Shown here one piece after another: positions 40,695 to 51,270 of a stretch of DNA of 64,000 bases; positions within the stretch are counted from its first letter, which is position 1; each line of letters opens with the position of its first letter. This stretch comes from Deinococcus arcticus (GTDB lineage: Bacteria; Deinococcota; Deinococci; Deinococcales; Deinococcaceae). The stretch lies in the NCBI RefSeq assembly GCF_003028415.1, contig NZ_PYSV01000011.1, forward strand, positions 1 to 64,000. The letters run 5' to 3'. The notes under the pieces are model-generated. The model ran no database searches, had not been told where the DNA came from, and was given only the letters and a program-made list of their open reading frames with translations. A program made the translations under genes and the position numbers.

Positions 40695-41522
40695 TCAAGA
40701 CGCTGACTGCTCTGCCTGGCCCTGCGGGGCGGTTGCAGCGTAGGAGTAGGCGTACTTCGGGGATTTAATGCGGTAAATCACCAGAGCAGACGGAATACCC
40801 AGGTGACGAGCCGCGTCCTTGACTGAGCGGTACTGCAGGCCGTCTGCCACAACGGCCCGAACGTTCGTTGGTTGGCTGCCACATCGGCCTGCTGCCAGCT
40901 TGTCCTTGGTGGCCTGGCTGTGACTTTTGCCATAGAAAGGATTCTTCTGCCCAAGCCGTGCTGAGGCGATCTTGAAGAGTTTCGCCCGTGTTGTGGCGGA
41001 ACGCTTGAGCCCAAAGCTGGGATGCTCCACGCCGCGCTTGACCATGCGCCGTATGGTTTCGGACATCTGCCGCCGTGACGCTTCTGTATGTCGGCGGCCA
41101 TACATCCCGTTCTGTTCTCCAGCCCGGCCATACAGGCGCACACGTTCCTGGAGGGTCAGGCTGGCCATCCGGCGCCGCGCCCCTTCGCTTCGGCGGGCAA
41201 GGATCTGCTCACGCTCAGGATGCTGCGAGACCAGGTCGCCGCCACCTGAGAAGCGGCTCACGTTATACGGCCGCTCGTCACCACTTTGCAGCCGCGCGGT
41301 TTCAAGTTGAATTGCTGCTTCAAGATCACATTCGGCCACCGCGACAAACTCGAATGCCTCCTCACCATATTTGGTCCAGGCGCGTCGGAGATAGAGGCGA
41401 TGATGGCGTCCATGTCCGAGTTTGTAACGATGCTGATTGAAACGCATTCGAAAGCATTCTGCACGTCCAATGTAGTATTTGCCGTTTACTGTATTTCGAA
41501 TCTCGTAGATTCCACCGCTCAT
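40695..41522 (-). CDS. GIY-YIG homing endonuclease with NUMOD modules
   Basis: A 275-residue homing endonuclease of classic design: GIY-YIG domain (GGIYEIRNTVNGKYYIGRA, then RFNQHRYKLGHG and LETARLQSGDERPYN), two NUMOD3 repeats (NGMYGRRHTEASRRQMSE, NPFYGKSHSQATKDKL) and a NUMOD1-like end (YRSVKDAARHLGIPSALVIYRIK). GGAGG precedes the ATG. It sits between the modern thyA and the stub of the old thyA 3' end. The phage T4 enzyme I-TevI is a GIY-YIG nuclease in the td (thymidylate synthase) intron, so the target gene is typical. The 120 bases downstream (40572-40694) hold no gene. Confidence 0.9.
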   Translation of the reverse strand: MSGGIYEIRNTVNGKYYIGRAECFRMRFNQHRYKLGHGRHHRLYLRRAWTKYGEEAFEFVAVAECDLEAAIQLETARLQSGDERPYNVSRFSGGGDLVSQHPEREQILARRSEGARRRMASLTLQERVRLYGRAGEQNGMYGRRHTEASRRQMSETIRRMVKRGVEHPSFGLKRSATTRAKLFKIASARLGQKNPFYGKSHSQATKDKLAAGRCGSQPTNVRAVVADGLQYRSVKDAARHLGIPSALVIYRIKSPKYAYSYAATAPQGQAEQSAS

Positions 41523-41571
41523 GGGCCTCCAACACGCAGAGCCTGTGTTCCGCCGATGCAGACTGAAGTGC

Positions 41572-42366
41572 TTAAACAGAAACCGCCATCTTGATATGTG
41601 AGTGCGAGACGTAGTTCTCTAGGCGGAAGTCCTCATAGCGAAATGCAAACAGGTCTTTGACGTCTGGATTCAGCCACATCGTCGGCAGTGGGTGGGGTTC
41701 TCTTGCCAGCTGAAGCCGAATCTGGTCCAAGTGATTGAGATAGATGTGCGCGTCGCCGGAAGTGTGGATAAATTCGCCGGGTTTCAGCCCGCAGACCTGA
41801 GCAACCATCAGGGTCAGCAGCGCGTAGGACGCGATGTTGAAGGGCAAACCAAGTCCGCAATCAACAGATCTCTGGTACAGCTGGCAGCTCAGGCGGCCGT
41901 CCGCCACATAGAACTGAAACAGAGCGTGGCAGGGGGGCAGCGCCATCTGGTCAATCTGCGCCACGTTCCAGGCTGAGACGATGAGGCGGCGGGAGTCGGG
42001 ATTGGTTTTGATCTGCTGCACCACCTGAGCAATCTGGTCAATGTGGCCCCCGTCTGGTGCAGGCCAGCTTCTCCATTGCACCCCGTAGACGGGCCCCAGT
42101 TCGCCGTGCGTGTCGGCCCACTCGTCCCAGATGCTCACGCCGTTCTCTTGCAAATAGGCCACGTTCGAGTCGCCCCTCAGGAACCACAGCAGCTCGTAAA
42201 TCACGCTTTTCAGGTGCACCTTTTTTGTGGTGACCAGCGGAAAGCCTTCCTGCAGGTCAAAGCGCATCTGGTGGCCAAACACGGAAAGGGTGCCGGTGCC
42301 GGTGCGGTCGGTTTTGGGGGTGCCAGAGTCCAGCACGTGTTGCAGCAGGTCGAGATACTGGCGCAT
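41572..42366 (-). CDS. thyA: Thymidylate synthase
   Basis: A 264-residue ThyA that methylates dUMP with methylene-tetrahydrofolate. Family blocks are [17 protein letters not shown], the active-site [13 protein letters not shown] (C146), [17 protein letters not shown] and HIYLNHLDQ. Length and numbering match E. coli without gaps. ATG 42366 is chosen because TAAAGT lies 7 bases before it (leaderless). The 3' third is visibly less G+C-rich than the 5' part, and the tail HIKMAVSV is atypical, consistent with a recombined 3' end. Confidence 0.95.
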   Translation of the reverse strand: MRQYLDLLQHVLDSGTPKTDRTGTGTLSVFGHQMRFDLQEGFPLVTTKKVHLKSVIYELLWFLRGDSNVAYLQENGVSIWDEWADTHGELGPVYGVQWRSWPAPDGGHIDQIAQVVQQIKTNPDSRRLIVSAWNVAQIDQMALPPCHALFQFYVADGRLSCQLYQRSVDCGLGLPFNIASYALLTLMVAQVCGLKPGEFIHTSGDAHIYLNHLDQIRLQLAREPHPLPTMWLNPDVKDLFAFRYEDFRLENYVSHSHIKMAVSV

Positions 42367-42396
42367 TGGCTTCACTTTAGAGGGCCGCCCGGCGCA

Positions 42397-42421
42397 GGGC
42401 GTGAAGCGGCGCTGGACAGCC
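42397..42421. repeat. 25-bp direct repeat, copy 1
   Basis: A 25-mer with core GGCGCTGGACAGCC, repeated at 42992-43016 with one mismatch. The pair brackets about 570 bp containing a small membrane-protein gene, between thyA and fumC, which suggests a past insertion or duplication. Confidence 0.7.
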
Positions 42422-42474
42422 AGACGAGCGTAGGTCGTGGCAGGGTGGACACTTCATATTTGTCCATCACATAG

Positions 42475-42502
42475 AACTGGACCACCGTATGGCGGTCCAG
42501 TT
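42475..42502 (-). terminator. Hairpin after the 72-residue membrane protein gene
   Basis: AACTGGACC and GGTCCAGTT form a perfect 9-bp stem with a 10-base loop, 6 bases beyond the gene's stop codon. There is no T run on the minus strand, so termination is likely but not certain. Confidence 0.6.
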
Positions 42503-42508
42503 ACGACA

Positions 42509-42727
42509 TCAGGCAATGAAGTTGGCCATCATCTCTTGGAGGAGCTGCTTGCCTCCCAACCCAGCTAGGAAGCCCAGTAGCAGACCGAAGGCCATGAGAG
42601 CGGCGGCCTCCCGACTGTTGTTCTCCAGCAAGCGGAACAGGGCATCTATGGGCAGTTGAATGCCCAAGGCGACCAGAGTGAAGGCAAAAGCGATGAGGGC
42701 GAAAACAGCGAGCTGGATGGAATCCAT
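42509..42727 (-). CDS. Small membrane protein of unknown function
   Basis: A 72-residue protein with two hydrophobic helices (LAVFALIAFAFTLVALGI and ALMAFGLLLGFLAGLGG) around a short charged turn. AAGGAAGAATTTAC gives a good ribosome site. Size and topology resemble holins or small stress proteins, but no family is recognised. It lies within a segment flanked by 25-bp direct repeats and may have been acquired. Confidence 0.6.
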   Translation of the reverse strand: MDSIQLAVFALIAFAFTLVALGIQLPIDALFRLLENNSREAAALMAFGLLLGFLAGLGGKQLLQEMMANFIA

Positions 42728-43085
42728 CGTAAATTCTTCCTTGAATGGCTATCCCCAGTGAGGGGTGAGGTAAACTCACTGGGAACGGCTGAGGCCAGCG
42801 CCCGAGAGGGCACAGGAAAGAGGCTGTTTGCGCGAAGGGGCGACTTCATGCTGTGGCGGCTGGGTCGTCCTTCTCTTTTGCTCGTTGAGCCTGCAATGGA
42901 GGGTCCAGATCTCCGGAATAAACGTCAGGGGAAGCCTTGCAGCTAGGCGCTCCTGCTCACCTGAGGTCACTGTACATGCACCCGACAATTGGGGCGTGAA
43001 GAGGCGCTGGACAGCCGGGGCCGTCCACCTTCCGCCCCTCGTTCCCCCACCCGTAACAGCCCCCGCCCCGTACACTCAGCCCTGT
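42728..43085. other. Intergenic region before fumC
   Basis: No gene is supported. It holds the second 25-bp direct repeat (42992-43016) and, at 43071-43076, a TACACT -10 box that lies 9 bases before the fumC ATG, the same spacing as at mnmG. Confidence 0.5.
42992..43016. repeat. 25-bp direct repeat, copy 2
   Basis: Matches 42397-42421 at 24 of 25 positions in the same orientation. Confidence 0.7.
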
Positions 43086-44480
<1,395 letters not shown>

Positions 44481-44494
44481 GCTGAAGCACTGGT

Positions 44495-44531
44495 CTGGGG
44501 GCCGCGCCTGTTGTGGGGGCGCGGCCCCCAG
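44495..44531 (+). terminator. fumC terminator hairpin
   Basis: A perfect 14-bp GC-rich stem with a 9-base loop starts 15 bases after fumC and is followed by TCACTTT. The stem is very stable, but the T tail is weak. Confidence 0.75.
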
Positions 44532-44576
44532 TCACTTTGGGCAACGGGCGCCCGCCGGGCCGCGTAAGGTCACGGT

Positions 44577-44897
44577 ATGAACACCAACATCAACACAGGC
44601 GCTGGCTTTGAAGTGGCCCTGCTGGCCGCCGGGGCCATCTTCGCCTACGGCGTGTGGATGGGGCGGCGCGACCTGGGCTTCCGCGCCGCGCTGGGCGTGC
44701 TGGGGGCCAGCCTCTGGAGCCTGCTCCCCGTGGGACTGTGGTTCCTGAGCGCTGGGGGGCGGTCGACCCCCGGCGGTGCGCTGCCCTTCCTGATTGGCCT
44801 GAGCTGGGTGTTGTCTTTCGCCCTGAGCTTTTTGCCGGTGTACGTGGCGGTCAACTGGCTGGAGGTGATTCGCTGGGAAACGCGGCCACGCGAGTAA
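44577..44897 (+). CDS. Small integral membrane protein
   Basis: A 106-residue protein with three hydrophobic helices (EVALLAAGAIFAYGVWMG, LGVLGASLWSLLPVGLWF, FLIGLSWVLSFALSFLPVYVAV). A TAAGGT box ends 6 bases before the ATG, so the mRNA is probably leaderless. No family is recognised. It converges with the gene at 44901, 3 bases away. Confidence 0.65.
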   Translation: MNTNINTGAGFEVALLAAGAIFAYGVWMGRRDLGFRAALGVLGASLWSLLPVGLWFLSAGGRSTPGGALPFLIGLSWVLSFALSFLPVYVAVNWLEVIRWETRPRE

Positions 44898-44900
44898 CCT

Positions 44901-45221
44901 TCACTCCGCCAGCGCCTCGCAGGTGGCTTCGGCCACCCGCCGGAAGTGGCCCTGCACCCCTTCCAGCCGGGCGCGGCAGGTCACGGTGGCGGGGAGGTTC
45001 AGGCCAGCGGTCAGGGCGTCCAGGGCCGCCAGATCGTCCAGCGCCACATGCTCGCGTTGCCACGCGCGGCGCAACTGGTTCACCAGATGCAGGGCCTGGG
45101 CGCGCTGCCCGGCGGTCCAGGTGCTCGTGAGGTCATGGGCGGCAAAGGTGCCGTGCAGTTCGTCCAGCAGGCCGCCCACGCTGGGGGCCAGCGCCTGCCA
45201 CTGGGCGCGGGCGGGGTTCAT
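44901..45221 (-). CDS. Hypothetical helical protein
   Basis: A 106-residue soluble protein, mostly helical and rich in Ala, Leu and Arg (LGGLLDELHGTF-like start, CRARLEGVQGHFRRVAEATCEAL end). No motif is recognised. Its ATG overlaps the stop of the upstream lipoprotein by 4 bases, so the two are made together. Confidence 0.6.
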   Translation of the reverse strand: MNPARAQWQALAPSVGGLLDELHGTFAAHDLTSTWTAGQRAQALHLVNQLRRAWQREHVALDDLAALDALTAGLNLPATVTCRARLEGVQGHFRRVAEATCEALAE

Positions 45222-45841
45222 GGCTGGTCGCGCAGGGCCCACAGGGTCAGCACCTGGGTGCCCAGAGGCAGGGGGTCGGCCACGTGGTCGCTGCGCAACA
45301 TGCGCCACCCGGGGCCAAACTCGTCCGTGCACTGTTCATGGCCCTGGGCCTCGGTCTGCACGGCCCCGGCCGGCACAGGCTTGGTAAAGGCAATGCGCCC
45401 GCCCGTCCAGACGTTGTGGGCCGTGCCGGGTGAAAAGGGCGGCGAGGACAGGATGAGGGGCGGCACCAGCGCCGGGCGGTTTTTGCTGACGTGATCAAAA
45501 CAGGTCACGGGCAGTTCTTCCAGCAGCGGTGCTCGCTGCAGGTTCACCTCCCACAGGGTGCGGCCACTGCTGCGCGCCTCGGCCGCCACGGCCTGTGGCG
45601 CGGCCCACTCGGGGGCGGCCTCAGGGTTCAGACCCTCGCTGCCCGACGCCAGCAGGTCGGCCGGCGGGATCTGCCACACCCAGCCGGCCTGCACCGTGAT
45701 GCTGGGGCGCCCGCACGACGGGCAGATGTCCTCGTTCAGGGTGCGCAGGCCAGCAGGCTGGGGAACAGGGGCCACGCCGCCGCAGGAGGCGAGCAGGCCA
45801 GCGAGGGTCAGGGGCAGCAGGGCACGCAGGGTCTGGGTCAT
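45218..45841 (-). CDS. Putative lipoprotein with EFGxGWRM motif
   Basis: A 207-residue exported protein. MTQTLRALLPLTLAGLLASC is a lipoprotein signal with lipobox LASC. A CPSC pair (ICPSCGRP) follows, and the C-terminal CTDEFGPGWRML resembles CATEFGQGWRMAEFHDG in the large lipoprotein at 48707, so the two share a domain. Function is unknown. It lies just downstream of the large regulator on the same strand. Confidence 0.65.
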   Translation of the reverse strand: MTQTLRALLPLTLAGLLASCGGVAPVPQPAGLRTLNEDICPSCGRPSITVQAGWVWQIPPADLLASGSEGLNPEAAPEWAAPQAVAAEARSSGRTLWEVNLQRAPLLEELPVTCFDHVSKNRPALVPPLILSSPPFSPGTAHNVWTGGRIAFTKPVPAGAVQTEAQGHEQCTDEFGPGWRMLRSDHVADPLPLGTQVLTLWALRDQP

Positions 45842-45922
45842 GGGGGGTCCTCTGGGGTGCAGGATGCCGCGTGCCCAGGGAACGATCAGGGAACGCTGGG
45901 GGAGGGAACCCGGGAAATAAGC

Positions 45923-48469
45923 TCAGCGCGCCGCCTGTGGCAGCAGGGCCTGAAAGGCGGGTGGGAGCCCCTCGCCGTATTCCTCGCGCAGCACCCGGGC
46001 GTAGGTGTGCAGGGCCTGGCGAACCGCTGCGTCGTCGCTCTGGGCCTGCAGAGCCAGAATCAGGCCCTCGTGGGCGGGGCACAGCAGGGGGTCGGCGCCC
46101 AGCAGGGCGCGGCAGGTCTGGGCCGCCTGGGGCGGGGCAGAGGCCGCCGCCTGGGCCAGCAGCGCCGCCACCGCGCGCTGGGCCTGCGCCTGCCTGTAAT
46201 GGGCGACCCATTCGCTGTCTACGCCCGGCAGGAAGGGCTTCAGGGCGCCCAGGTCTGGAGGTGCCTGCAGGTCCAGCATCACCGTCAGGGCCCCGTCCAG
46301 GCGGTAGCGGCCATCGGCGTAGGGCAGCGGGTCCAGGCCAGCGGGCAGGTGCTCGCGCAGCGCGGCGCGCAGGCGGCGCACCGTCACCCGGAAGTATTCA
46401 ATGTGCCGCTCCTCGGCCGAGCCGTCCCACAGCGCCGTGACCAGTTCGTCGCGCGAGCCCGAACCGTGCAGGGCCAGCCACACCAGCAGTTCGCGCGCCT
46501 TGGCCAGCCCCAGCTTGACCGGCTGCCCGTTCACGGCGGCGCGGCAGTCGCCCAGCGTGGTCAGGCTCAGGCGGTAGGGAGCAGGGTCGGCGGCAGGCGC
46601 CGGCACCTGGGGAGCGGGGGCCGGCCGCGCAGCGTCCCGCAGCACCTCGGCCAGGGCCCCGGTCAGGCCGCTGCCCTGGGGGTCTATGCCAGCTTCCTGC
46701 GCGGCCTGCAGCGCCCGGCGCAGCGTGGCCTCGGCGCTGTCTTTCTGGCCCAGGCGCCCCTGCACGGTGCCCAGCAGGCGCAGGCGGCGCACCTGGGCCA
46801 CGGCGGCCCCGGCGGGCAGCCGCCCTTCCAGCGCGCCCAGCGTCACAGCCAGCACCTCGCTGGCGGCCCCGCCCTGCACTGAAAGGTCCAGTTCGTCCAG
46901 GTGCACGGCCGCCGCCCGGCCCTGCCAGCCCAGCGCCTCGTAGGCGGCGCGGGCCTGGGCCAGGGCCTGCGCGGCCTCCTGCGCGGGGCGGGTGCGGCGC
47001 CACACCAGCGCGCGCAGTTGCCACGCCTCGGCCTGCCGCACCGGGTCGGCGCCTGCCCGCGCCCACGCCCAGAAGTCCTCGGCGGCCTGCTCGGCCTGGG
47101 CGCTGTGGCCCAGGCGCAGCGCGGCCTGTACAAACGGCCAGAACAGCGCGGGCACCGGCGGGCCGCCCAGGGCCAGCCCCTGCCGGGCCAGTTCGTACTG
47201 CGCGGCGGTGTCGCCCTGGCGCCCACGCACCATGGCCAGCGACGCCAGCCCCGAGGCGCTGAGGGCCCCCGCCCCGCGCAGGGCTTCCAGGGTGGCCTCG
47301 CCGCTGGGCGCCGCGCCCGTTTCAATCTGGGCCCAGGCCAGGCGCTCACGCAGGGCCGGGTTCAGCTGGTCCGGGGCAAAACGCTCCAGCAGCGCGCGGG
47401 TCAGGCGGTGTTCGCCCCGGTCGCGGTACAGCGGCACCAGGGTCTGGGCCAGCCGCAGGGCCTCTGCGGGGGCCCCGGCGTCCAGATACAGCGCGGCGGC
47501 CTGCTCGGCGTCGCCGCGCGCCTCGGTCTGTTCAGCGGCGGCGCGGCGGGCCCCGCGCGCCCGCGCCGGGTCACGGCCCAGCTCGGTGTTCAGGGCGCCG
47601 GTCAGCAGACGGTGCGGGCGGTAGGCGCCGCCCCCCAGCGGCGTGACCGGCAGCCCCGCGCGCTGCACCGCCTGCAGCCAGCCCGCCGACAACTCGGGGG
47701 CCAGCGCGGCGGCCCCGGCCTCGGTCCAGACCTCCAGTGGGGCCAGGGCGCACAGGTGCGCGCGCACCGGGGGCGGCAGGGTGCCCAGGGCGTCGTGCAC
47801 CAGATCGTCCGCGCTGGCGTGGCGCGCTACGCCGTGGGCCGAGAGCGCCAGCCCGGCGGGCCAGCCGCCCAGGTGGGCCAGTTCAGGTGCGGCCACGGCG
47901 CTGCCGCGCTCGCTCAGGTACGCTGCGCTCTCTTCAGGACTGAAGGCCAGGTCGGTGGCGTCCAGCACCAGGGCCCGGCCCTCGGCCAGCCGCCGGGCCA
48001 GGCGCAGGCCGGCGGTGCTGTAGGTGCTGAGCAGCAGGCGGTGCCCCTCTTCCAGCCGGTCGGCCAGATCGGCCAGCCAGGCGCGCTGGGGGTCGTCGTC
48101 CACGTTGTCCACGATCAGGTCCACGCCCTCGTTCAGGGCGTCCAGGCCAGCGGCCAGCCCCTCGGCCAGCGCGCCCGGCGGCGTGCGCGGATCGGGGCTG
48201 TGCAGGGCCGAGAGTTCCGGCAGCCCCGAGGCGAGGCGGGCGCTGAGGGTGGCGGGCCCCTCCTGGGCGCTGGCCCGGCACCACGCCACGCGGCGCGGGG
48301 TGGCGCGGGCGTACTGCGCCAGCAGCGTGGTCTTGCCGTACCCCGCCGGAGCCGCCAGCACGATCAGCGGCACGTCCACCGTATCGGACAGCTGCAGCAG
48401 CAGCCCGGTGCGGGGCCGCTCGAACCGCGCGGCGCGCGGCACCGCCGAACGTCTGGGCAGGGGGGTCAT
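45923..48469 (-). CDS. MalT-like ATPase transcriptional regulator with SARP/BTAD C-terminus
   Basis: An 848-residue STAND-type regulator. The N-terminal P-loop APAGYGKT (residues 40-47) and VDLIVDNVDDD (Walker B-like) form a signalling ATPase; the middle ~350 residues are Ala-rich TPR-like helices; the C-terminus has an OmpR-type winged helix (KLGLAKARELLVWLALHG, HIEYFRVTVRRLRAAL) followed by a bacterial activation domain with ALHTYARVLREEYGEGLP. It should activate genes when a ligand is bound; the adjacent secreted-protein genes are candidate targets. Confidence 0.85.
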   Translation of the reverse strand: MTPLPRRSAVPRAARFERPRTGLLLQLSDTVDVPLIVLAAPAGYGKTTLLAQYARATPRRVAWCRASAQEGPATLSARLASGLPELSALHSPDPRTPPGALAEGLAAGLDALNEGVDLIVDNVDDDPQRAWLADLADRLEEGHRLLLSTYSTAGLRLARRLAEGRALVLDATDLAFSPEESAAYLSERGSAVAAPELAHLGGWPAGLALSAHGVARHASADDLVHDALGTLPPPVRAHLCALAPLEVWTEAGAAALAPELSAGWLQAVQRAGLPVTPLGGGAYRPHRLLTGALNTELGRDPARARGARRAAAEQTEARGDAEQAAALYLDAGAPAEALRLAQTLVPLYRDRGEHRLTRALLERFAPDQLNPALRERLAWAQIETGAAPSGEATLEALRGAGALSASGLASLAMVRGRQGDTAAQYELARQGLALGGPPVPALFWPFVQAALRLGHSAQAEQAAEDFWAWARAGADPVRQAEAWQLRALVWRRTRPAQEAAQALAQARAAYEALGWQGRAAAVHLDELDLSVQGGAASEVLAVTLGALEGRLPAGAAVAQVRRLRLLGTVQGRLGQKDSAEATLRRALQAAQEAGIDPQGSGLTGALAEVLRDAARPAPAPQVPAPAADPAPYRLSLTTLGDCRAAVNGQPVKLGLAKARELLVWLALHGSGSRDELVTALWDGSAEERHIEYFRVTVRRLRAALREHLPAGLDPLPYADGRYRLDGALTVMLDLQAPPDLGALKPFLPGVDSEWVAHYRQAQAQRAVAALLAQAAASAPPQAAQTCRALLGADPLLCPAHEGLILALQAQSDDAAVRQALHTYARVLREEYGEGLPPAFQALLPQAAR

Positions 48470-48706
48470 GGGTGGGGGCAGTCTACCGCGCGCCCGGTCT
48501 GGGCCGGGTCAGGGGCGGGCCCCAGCGCGCCTGTGTCCTGCGCGCACCCGGGGCGGCGTTCCCTGGGCGGCGCTCCCACGATTCCCTAAGCGTTCCACCC
48601 CCCCGGGCCACGCTGAAGGCATGAAACCGGCGCCCTGGTGGCCCCTGGGTTTCCCCTTCACCGTTCGCCCCCCGCTCTGCGCCCCCCTTCCCCCTGAGGT
48701 CCTGCC

Positions 48707-50878
48707 ATGAAACACCTGTCCCTGCCCGTCCTGTCCCTGTCCCTTCTGCTCGCCGCCTGTGGGTCCCAGCCGGCGCCCACCCCCACGGCCACGGCGACCG
48801 CCGCGGGCCCCGCCCTGCAGAAGCCTGCCGATCTGGCTCTGGCGGCCGGACGGGCCCGCAACCTCAGCACCCTGAATGTCAGCGAGGCGTGGCGCGGCAT
48901 GACGTGGCGGGTGCTGGACGCCGAGGGCGACGTGGTGCGGGTGGGCGCCGACGAGGCCACCAACCCCTACCAGGGCGACACGGCCGCCACCGCCGAGCTG
49001 CCCCTGCTGTGCCTGAACGCCGATGGCCGCCCGGCCCCCGAGAGCCTGAAGCTGGACTTCTACAACGGCTGGGCGGGCGGCGAGGTGCGCCTGACCCCAC
49101 CTGTAGCCGGCAGCACCCTGACGTCCCGCGCAGTGGCCGATCTGCTGTGCGCCACCGAATTCGGGCAGGGCTGGCGCATGGCCGAATTCCATGATGGGCA
49201 GGCCGACGGCCAGAAGGGCGGCTGGCGCTTCTATGCCAACGGCGCCCTGAACCCCGAGAGCCGCTTCTGGGTGGCCATTGACGACCAGAATGCCAACCCC
49301 TGGAATTCCGACGGCGTGCGCCCCGACGCCGTGGTGCCCGACACCACCCGGGTGCTGGGTGCCCAGGACCGCAGCGGGCTCCTGAAAGCCTCTGAAGACG
49401 GCCGCGAACTGGTGTTCCGCAGCGACAGCCCGCTGCTGGCCACGCTGAAAGAAGGCATGGTGCTGGCCAGCCGCCCCACCGGGGCCGCCCCGGCCGGGTT
49501 GCTGGGCCGCGTGAAGGCCATTGAGGTGCAGGGCGAGACGACCACCGTGTACACCGGCGAGGTCACGCTGGAAGAGGTCATTCAGGACGGCGATCTGGAC
49601 GCGGCGGTGGCGCTGGACGAGGGCAACATTGATTACGAGAAGTCCGGCGAGATGATCCGGGCGCAGCGGGCCCAGAGCCAGGGGAACCTGGGCGCCCAGC
49701 GCGATTTCCGCCTCTTTACCTTCAACAGGTCGCCTTTCTGCCTCTACGACCACGCGCAACGCGACCTGAGCTGCGACGACGGCGCCGCGGGCGGTCTGCG
49801 CAGCCGCGTGCCAAGCACCAACTACGCCACCTTCGACGGCCAGCTGAATGCCCAGGCCGACGCCTTTATCAATGTCAGCATCCGCTGGTTCAGCCTGCGG
49901 CACTTTGACGCCGGGGTGAAGCTCACGCAGTCGGCCCGCGCCGTTGTGGAAGCCAAGGGCTCGTACAGCTGGAACGAGGCCAGGGACCTGAGCCAGTGGC
50001 AGGTGGTGTTCTCGCCCATCACCTTCATGATCGGGCCGGTGCCGGTGGTGATCACGCCCATTCTGGTGCCCACGGTGGGCACGAACGGCCAGATCAGCGC
50101 CACGCTGCGCTACGAGGTCTCGCAGAGCTTCAATGGCCGCTACGGCGTGGAATACAACCGGGGCAACGGCTGGAGCGGCATCAGCCAGCACAGCGCGAAT
50201 GTGAACAGCCAGCCCGCCACGGTCAGCGGCACCGGCCATGCCCACGCCTACGTGGGGGCCAAGGGCATTCTGGCGCTCTACAGCGCGTCCACCAGCGGCC
50301 CGCAGGTGTTCGTGCATGCCAAGCCCTTCGCTGAGGCCGATGCCCGCGCCACCGTCGTGGTGGGCCAAGGCGCCAGCTTCGAGATCTGCCCGGCGGTGGG
50401 CGTGCGCGCCGATGCCGGGGTGGCCTTTCCCCTGATCACCTCCAGCACGTGGCAGGCGCAGGTGCTGGACTGGAAGCGCCCCCTGCCCTGCTGGACCGGC
50501 GGCCAGCCCGGTCCCAGCAACCCCGGCACGCCCTACACCGATCTGAACCTGAACTTCACCAGCGTGACGGGCGACGTGGAGGTGGACAAGATTGACCCGG
50601 TCAGCGGCGCGGTCACCCGCATCGGCAATCTGGGCGGCAACGGGACCCTGAACATCGTGAACGACCTGAACGCTACGGGCGACACGATCATCCGCGTCAG
50701 CAGCATCTCGCGCCGCTCCTCGGGCATTTTCGGCAGCTACCGGCGCAACATCGATCTGGCCGTGACCGCTGGTGGGCGCACGGTGTACGATCCCGCCGGC
50801 ACCGGCTGCACCAGCTGCCACTCCGCGGAGGTCTACCGCTTCACCGTGAACAAGGCCAGCGGCACGATTCGCTGGTAA
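48707..50878 (+). CDS. Large putative lipoprotein with CxxCH motif
   Basis: A 723-residue exported protein. Signal peptide MKHLSLPVLSLSLLLAAC with lipobox LAAC is followed by a Pro/Thr linker. Residues about 130-160 hold CATEFGQGWRMAEFHDG, shared with the lipoprotein at 45218. The middle is beta-rich (ITFMIGPVPVVITPILVP). A single CTSCH near the C-terminus has the form of a haem c attachment site, but one motif alone does not prove haem. No known family is recognised. It is divergent from the regulator. Confidence 0.7.
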   Translation: MKHLSLPVLSLSLLLAACGSQPAPTPTATATAAGPALQKPADLALAAGRARNLSTLNVSEAWRGMTWRVLDAEGDVVRVGADEATNPYQGDTAATAELPLLCLNADGRPAPESLKLDFYNGWAGGEVRLTPPVAGSTLTSRAVADLLCATEFGQGWRMAEFHDGQADGQKGGWRFYANGALNPESRFWVAIDDQNANPWNSDGVRPDAVVPDTTRVLGAQDRSGLLKASEDGRELVFRSDSPLLATLKEGMVLASRPTGAAPAGLLGRVKAIEVQGETTTVYTGEVTLEEVIQDGDLDAAVALDEGNIDYEKSGEMIRAQRAQSQGNLGAQRDFRLFTFNRSPFCLYDHAQRDLSCDDGAAGGLRSRVPSTNYATFDGQLNAQADAFINVSIRWFSLRHFDAGVKLTQSARAVVEAKGSYSWNEARDLSQWQVVFSPITFMIGPVPVVITPILVPTVGTNGQISATLRYEVSQSFNGRYGVEYNRGNGWSGISQHSANVNSQPATVSGTGHAHAYVGAKGILALYSASTSGPQVFVHAKPFAEADARATVVVGQGASFEICPAVGVRADAGVAFPLITSSTWQAQVLDWKRPLPCWTGGQPGPSNPGTPYTDLNLNFTSVTGDVEVDKIDPVSGAVTRIGNLGGNGTLNIVNDLNATGDTIIRVSSISRRSSGIFGSYRRNIDLAVTAGGRTVYDPAGTGCTSCHSAEVYRFTVNKASGTIRW

Positions 50879-50909
50879 GCCACCGACGAACGACCCAGCT
50901 GTTGCCCCA

Positions 50910-50934
50910 CCCCCGGTTCCCAGCGAGCCGGGGG
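50910..50934 (+). terminator. Hairpin after the large lipoprotein gene
   Basis: CCCCCGG/CCGGGGG (7 bp, 11-base loop) begins 32 bases after the stop; the tail CGGTTGTCTG is only weakly T-rich. Confidence 0.5.
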
Positions 50935-51270
50935 CGGTTGTCTGTGGGGTCAGGCGGCTGGGGCGCGGCGTCTGTGTGGTGCGGGCAGGGAAGGAAGGAG
51001 CTGGGGGCCAGGGTCCCCTGGGGTCAGCGGGCCCCCGTGGTGCCCAGCTCCCGCCGCACCTTTTCGGGCTCCCGGTGCAGGGAGCACACCGACGTGGGCG
51101 AGAACCCGCAGGCGTTCTGTCTGACACTGGGCTGCGGCCTGCGCCGGCGGGGGGGCTGGGGCAGGGCGGTCTGGAACCCCGCGCAGGCCCAGCAACGCCG
51201 CTGCCCGACCTGAGCCCACAGCAAAGGCGGCCACGGAACACGAGGTCCTGTGGCCGCCGGGCAGGGCTGC
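50935..51270. other. Intergenic stretch without recognised gene
   Basis: This 336-bp G-rich stretch separates the convergent large-lipoprotein and phospholipase-like genes. Reading frames exist in several phases, but none has a start site, domain or codon pattern that persuades me it is a gene. Confidence 0.4.

Noticed and set aside
50781..50878. Cytochrome c function for the large lipoprotein
   Set aside because: Only one CxxCH motif is present and the surrounding sequence has no distal Met or His pattern of a cytochrome c domain; haem binding is left open.
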